Positions 61,048 to 64,000 of a DNA stretch of 64,000 nt are shown here, piece after piece (within the stretch, counting starts at the first letter, position 1; each line of letters begins with the position of its first letter). The notes beneath the pieces are model-generated. The model was not told where the DNA came from. It saw nothing but the letters and a program-made list of their open reading frames with translations, and did no database searches. The position numbers and the translations under genes are program-made. Origin of the DNA: a gamma proteobacterium HIMB30 (GTDB lineage: Bacteria; Pseudomonadota; Gammaproteobacteria; Pseudomonadales; Litorivicinaceae). Location: assembly GCA_000227525.2 (NCBI GenBank), contig AGIG01000028.1:558001-622000 (forward strand), read 5' to 3'.

Positions 61048-62691
61048 ATGCAAGAATCTCAAGACATACCGACAAATTTATTATTCGGGGAAGCCGGAGA
61101 GATTTTCTTTCGAGAAAGTGACAACAGTCGGATGAATCGGTTGTTTGAGACCGTCGTTAACGACGGCCTTCATCTCCTCATGACGAGTCAATTGAATGGG
61201 CCTGTCGATCACTATGGCAAACTGTTCCTCAACCGGCTGAAGATGCGTTCAGGTCTCGCTGTCGAGACGTTCATGCCAGTCAGTACAGACGCTCTGATTG
61301 CCCGATTTAACTCGATGTTGAGTGACGTCTCTGTCGAGGAGGCGAGAGATGACAAGGCTCCGATGCCAGGTCGTGTCATCGTGGTCAACGATTTACATGC
61401 AATCGATGGGGAAAACCTTTCACTGCTGATGCGTCTCATTTCTGATTTTCCGAGCCTCAATGTGCGGTTGGTGTTCTTGGCAGATCAGATCCCAAAAGAG
61501 ATGGAGCGGATACTCGAGCGTCTTGGGTCCCGCTTGGTCCGATGGGATGTAGTACCGCCATCACCCGATGAGCAAATGAAATTACGCAAAGAATCAATGC
61601 AAATTGGGCTCGAGTTTCAGGTTGAACGTGTACTCACCCGGATTAATCAATCTGTGGCAGATCAGTTGGAACCCAGTCTTGATTTTGACGATGGGCAGCC
61701 ATCGCTCCAGTTGGATGCGAATCGTGCCCTCGAATCTGGTACTGAGGCAGGGGAGCGTGAAGCTGAGGACATGAAGGCATTGTTTGAAGAGGATGAGGAT
61801 CCTCCTCGATCAAAGGGCCGTTTTCGCTTGGTGCTAATGTTATTGGTCTTTTGCATTATTGGAGTTGTCGGTGCAGCGACAATTTATCCAGATGTGGGTC
61901 GGCAGCTGAACCGTGCGCTTGTATTGATTGGTGTGGATGTACCATTCTTTGATCGACACGAAAAGGAACGCAGCGTCGTCGACGCTGCCTATGACACCGA
62001 GTCTGCCACAATCCCAGTGGAAACAAATACCCAGCCGTTGTCTGAAGAGACCATTGAGATCAAGCAGCCCGAAACAACAGAGCCTCAAGTCAATGAAAGG
62101 CTCAATGTCGCGACAGAAATTGCCGCAGCAGAGATGGCTGCCGATGTGCAGGAAGAAGCGCCAGCCAGCGACCCTCCTGCCAGCCTCCCAGAAAGCGCTC
62201 AGAGTACTGATCCTCTTGCAACCAATCAGGAATCCACTCAAGTTGCGAACGCTGATGGAGACCAGTCGCCAAGTTCGGAGGAGCAGGTCGCATTGGCTGA
62301 ACCAGTCGCCGATCAAGTGACCTCGGATCCTTCGGTTACGGCTGAATCGAGTGAAGATCAAGAGGCACCCCAACCCTCGAGTAATGACGCGATTGAGAAT
62401 CCTCTGATCGCGCGCGTTGCGAATGCGAATCCCACCAGTCAGTTCGTTCAGCACATTGTGCTTGCGTCAGCTGCACGCGCTGAAGAATGGGTGAGTACGC
62501 AGAACGGTCTAGATCGCGCAATTGTGGTTCCTGTTTCGATCAATAATGCGCGGCGATTTGCTGTGGTGAGTGGGCCATTCGAAACGCGGACTGAGGTCAG
62601 GGATTATATTCAAGGAATGGACCAAACAGCCGATTACTGGGTGAGAACAGCAAGATCTTTGCAAAGAATTGCGTTAATCGGGGATGAATGA
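61048..62691 (+). CDS. SPOR-domain membrane protein with a degenerate ATPase-like cytoplasmic domain (DamX-like)
   Basis: About 547 residues. N-terminal about 200 residues look like a GspA/DamX-type AAA domain that has lost its P-loop: the A region reads SQLNGPVDHYGKLFLNRL and a Walker B-like strand reads RVIVVNDLHAIDG. One membrane segment lies at about 261-281 (LVLMLLVFCIIGVVGAATIY). A long low-complexity acidic linker follows, then a SPOR domain at about 470-547 (QFVQHIVLASAARAEEWV, ARRFAVVSGPFETRTEVRDY). SPOR domains bind denuded septal peptidoglycan. It begins 11 bases after flhB. GAGGGAG precedes ATG 61048. Confidence 0.8.
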   Translation: MQESQDIPTNLLFGEAGEIFFRESDNSRMNRLFETVVNDGLHLLMTSQLNGPVDHYGKLFLNRLKMRSGLAVETFMPVSTDALIARFNSMLSDVSVEEARDDKAPMPGRVIVVNDLHAIDGENLSLLMRLISDFPSLNVRLVFLADQIPKEMERILERLGSRLVRWDVVPPSPDEQMKLRKESMQIGLEFQVERVLTRINQSVADQLEPSLDFDDGQPSLQLDANRALESGTEAGEREAEDMKALFEEDEDPPRSKGRFRLVLMLLVFCIIGVVGAATIYPDVGRQLNRALVLIGVDVPFFDRHEKERSVVDAAYDTESATIPVETNTQPLSEETIEIKQPETTEPQVNERLNVATEIAAAEMAADVQEEAPASDPPASLPESAQSTDPLATNQESTQVANADGDQSPSSEEQVALAEPVADQVTSDPSVTAESSEDQEAPQPSSNDAIENPLIARVANANPTSQFVQHIVLASAARAEEWVSTQNGLDRAIVVPVSINNARRFAVVSGPFETRTEVRDYIQGMDQTADYWVRTARSLQRIALIGDE

Positions 62692-63128
62692 TGAGTGGTG
62701 ATGAGTTATTCCGTCAGGACAACGGTGGTCAATCCGAGACTGCAGTCGTCGGTAACGGGCCCTCATCCAAGCATCAATCATCGCGTACGCGGGGTCCCAG
62801 TGTTGGAGTCGACCAGTATAACGATCGTTTAGTCCGCGTAACCGATGATGCAACACTCGGAACTGCGCATCTCAGTGGTCAGAGACAACGCACTTCGAAA
62901 GACTTGAAAGCCGAACTTCAGGCGGTGGCTGAGTTGACTCCTGTGAGTTGGAGTCTCAAACCCTGGAAGCCAGGATCACTGAGTCGCGATCTCCAGATTC
63001 GTATTCAAGACGCTGAGTCTGCTGTTGAAAAAATGCAAACAATGATTGACGGTCTGTCAGAACAAGTCGCCGTGTTATGCGGCGAAGTTGATTTAACCGA
63101 TTCAGATGATGATTCGGAAGAGGATTAG
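62688..63128 (+). CDS. Small acidic soluble protein of the post-flhB cluster
   Basis: 146 residues. No known domain. The N-terminal half is polar, glycine/serine-rich and probably disordered. A central stretch with Trp and Pro (LTPVSWSLKPWKPGSLSRD) leads into a likely helix (LQIRIQDAESAVEKMQTMID, then GLSEQVAVLCGEVDL) and a run of acidic residues at the end (DSDDDSEED). The start overlaps the SPOR gene stop (ATGA), so both are coupled. No membrane segment is present. Confidence 0.72.
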   Translation: MMSGDELFRQDNGGQSETAVVGNGPSSKHQSSRTRGPSVGVDQYNDRLVRVTDDATLGTAHLSGQRQRTSKDLKAELQAVAELTPVSWSLKPWKPGSLSRDLQIRIQDAESAVEKMQTMIDGLSEQVAVLCGEVDLTDSDDDSEED

Positions 63129-63139
63129 GAGGCAATACA

Positions 63140-64000
63140 ATGAGTGGCGAAGATCCAGAAGACAAAAAGGTTGAGAATCCCGCAGCTGATGATGACTCCA
63201 TTGACGATGATTCTTTGGATGATGTGTTCGAAGTTGATGAGACTTTTGACGTTGACGGTGATTTTGAGGTGGATCCGGAGGCTGCCGAAGCCCTCGCTAC
63301 GATGGCTGAAGCATCTGATGTCGCAGTCGGAGAATCAGCCGGCCAACAGCCAACGCTCGATGCAACACTATCGGATTCAATACGCTTAGCTGATGAGCTC
63401 GTGAAAACCCGAATCGAGAAAATTCATGAGGCGGGTGAGAAGTCAGTTTCACAAGCGGTCGAATCGATGGAAACGCTCATCGGTTCGGTACTGGATGCAA
63501 CTGAGGCCGCAACACGCGCATCGGCAGCAGCCAGTACGTCGACCACTAATCTTGTGAAGTCTGCAGGTCGTTTGACCCAAACAGCTGATCGCAGTTCGCG
63601 AATTTCCACGATCGTGCTATCCGTTGGTGGAGCGATGTTATTTATTTCGGTTGCGGTGTTCGGCTTTATGGCTGCGCAGCTTGCACAGCGAACAAGCGAG
63701 CTCGAATCGATGGTGATGGCTGTCGGTAAACGGGTTGTCGAAATGAATGTGGCGTTCGGGGAGTTCACCGCTGTGACTGATTCGCTTGATCAGTTACGAC
63801 TGACTCAGGAAACGTTTCGTGACAGCGTGTATCAATTGACGGAGCGTGTGAATGGAATGACAGAAACACTCCAAGCCGTCAGAAGTGAAGTTCCTGTCAC
63901 GACAGCTGAATCTGTTGGACGGCAGAGTGAGGTCTTCACAGCTCGCGTGTCAGATGTTGAAGGTCAGATTCAAGCGCAACAGAAAATTACAGGAGATCTT
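63140..64000 (+). CDS. One-TM acidic/coiled-coil protein, 3' end cut by the window
   Basis: Open from ATG 63140 to the window end, 287 codons without a stop. A perfect AGGAGG lies seven bases upstream. Residues 1-60 are strongly acidic (SIDDDSLDDVFEVDETFDVD), then a helical, chemoreceptor-like stretch (ELVKTRIEKIHEAGEKSVSQ). One membrane segment lies at about 158-179 (IVLSVGGAMLFISVAVFGFM). After it comes a heptad-like coiled coil with periodic hydrophobics. No known family is recognised. It is the third gene of the post-flhB cluster. Confidence 0.78.
   Translation, partial: MSGEDPEDKKVENPAADDDSIDDDSLDDVFEVDETFDVDGDFEVDPEAAEALATMAEASDVAVGESAGQQPTLDATLSDSIRLADELVKTRIEKIHEAGEKSVSQAVESMETLIGSVLDATEAATRASAAASTSTTNLVKSAGRLTQTADRSSRISTIVLSVGGAMLFISVAVFGFMAAQLAQRTSELESMVMAVGKRVVEMNVAFGEFTAVTDSLDQLRLTQETFRDSVYQLTERVNGMTETLQAVRSEVPVTTAESVGRQSEVFTARVSDVEGQIQAQQKITGDL

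Noticed and set aside
1-64000. CRISPR arrays, tRNA or rRNA genes, IS elements or phage genes
   Set aside because: No regularly spaced repeats, cloverleaf-like sequences, transposase or integrase motifs were seen; gaps between genes are too short for most of these.

Overview
The window is a dense stretch of chromosome, almost certainly from a gammaproteobacterium. Evidence for this is hflKC, rnr-rlmB, nrdR-rib-nusB-thiL-pgpA, dxs-ispA-xseB, cmoAB, YciH, and a flagellar locus in the Pseudomonas/Vibrio order with PomAB-type stators and FleQ/FleR-like sigma-54 activators. The Na+-type stator and the betaine/choline-type osmolyte transporter fit a marine, polarly flagellated heterotroph related to Oceanospirillales; that placement is inference. 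I see no phage, IS element, CRISPR array, rRNA or tRNA. Genes are tightly packed, with many ATGA/TAATG overlaps, and no gene-free stretch exceeds about 255 bp.

Layout. 1-2732: end of an Aap/Bzt-type general amino-acid ABC transporter (permease Q partial, permease M, ATPase P). 2808-4891: hflK-hflC. 4911-6796 (minus): psd-rsgA. 6867-15626: rnr-rlmB-nrdR-ribD-ribBA-ribH-nusB-thiL-pgpA-ribA, linking RNA turnover, riboflavin, thiamine and phospholipid synthesis; riboflavin synthase is missing from its usual place. 15619-20796 (minus): dxs-ispA-xseB, a small membrane protein and slt, with an exact 60-bp tandem duplication at the xseB/ispA junction. 20860-33897: mixed housekeeping genes (SDR epimerase, SlyB-like lipoprotein, PIN-PhoH ATPase, GT39-like transferase, BioY, PfkB kinase, aminotransferase, cmoBA, rmuC, ferredoxin and its reductase, pirin).

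33827-37615: an osmolyte module. A MarR regulator of the CosR/EctR type is divergent from a binding protein, permease and ATPase. The promoter carries a perfect inverted repeat just after its -10, and a terminator hairpin follows the binding-protein gene. 37616-41538: yciH, a flavin reductase and several small or uncharacterised exported proteins.

41698-64000: flagellar locus pomA-pomB-sel1-fliS-(small ORF)-fleQ-like-fleR-like-fliEFGHIJK-fliLMNOPQR-flhB. Candidate sigma-28 sites precede pomA and fliS; sigma-54 sites precede the fleR-like gene, fliK and fliP. The regulatory core is unusual: the FleQ-like protein lacks its receiver domain and the LFRS c-di-GMP motif, the FleR-like protein has a degenerate receiver, and no FleS kinase lies between them. 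PomB carries an internal repeat of its periplasmic region, and FliH has long acidic extensions.

Directly after flhB, where flhA is usual, lie three linked genes I cannot assign to a described flagellar component: a one-TM SPOR protein with a degenerate ATPase-like cytoplasmic domain, a small acidic protein, and a one-TM acidic/coiled-coil protein cut by the window end. This is the best candidate for an undescribed system, perhaps an accessory structure linking the motor to peptidoglycan or the cell pole.
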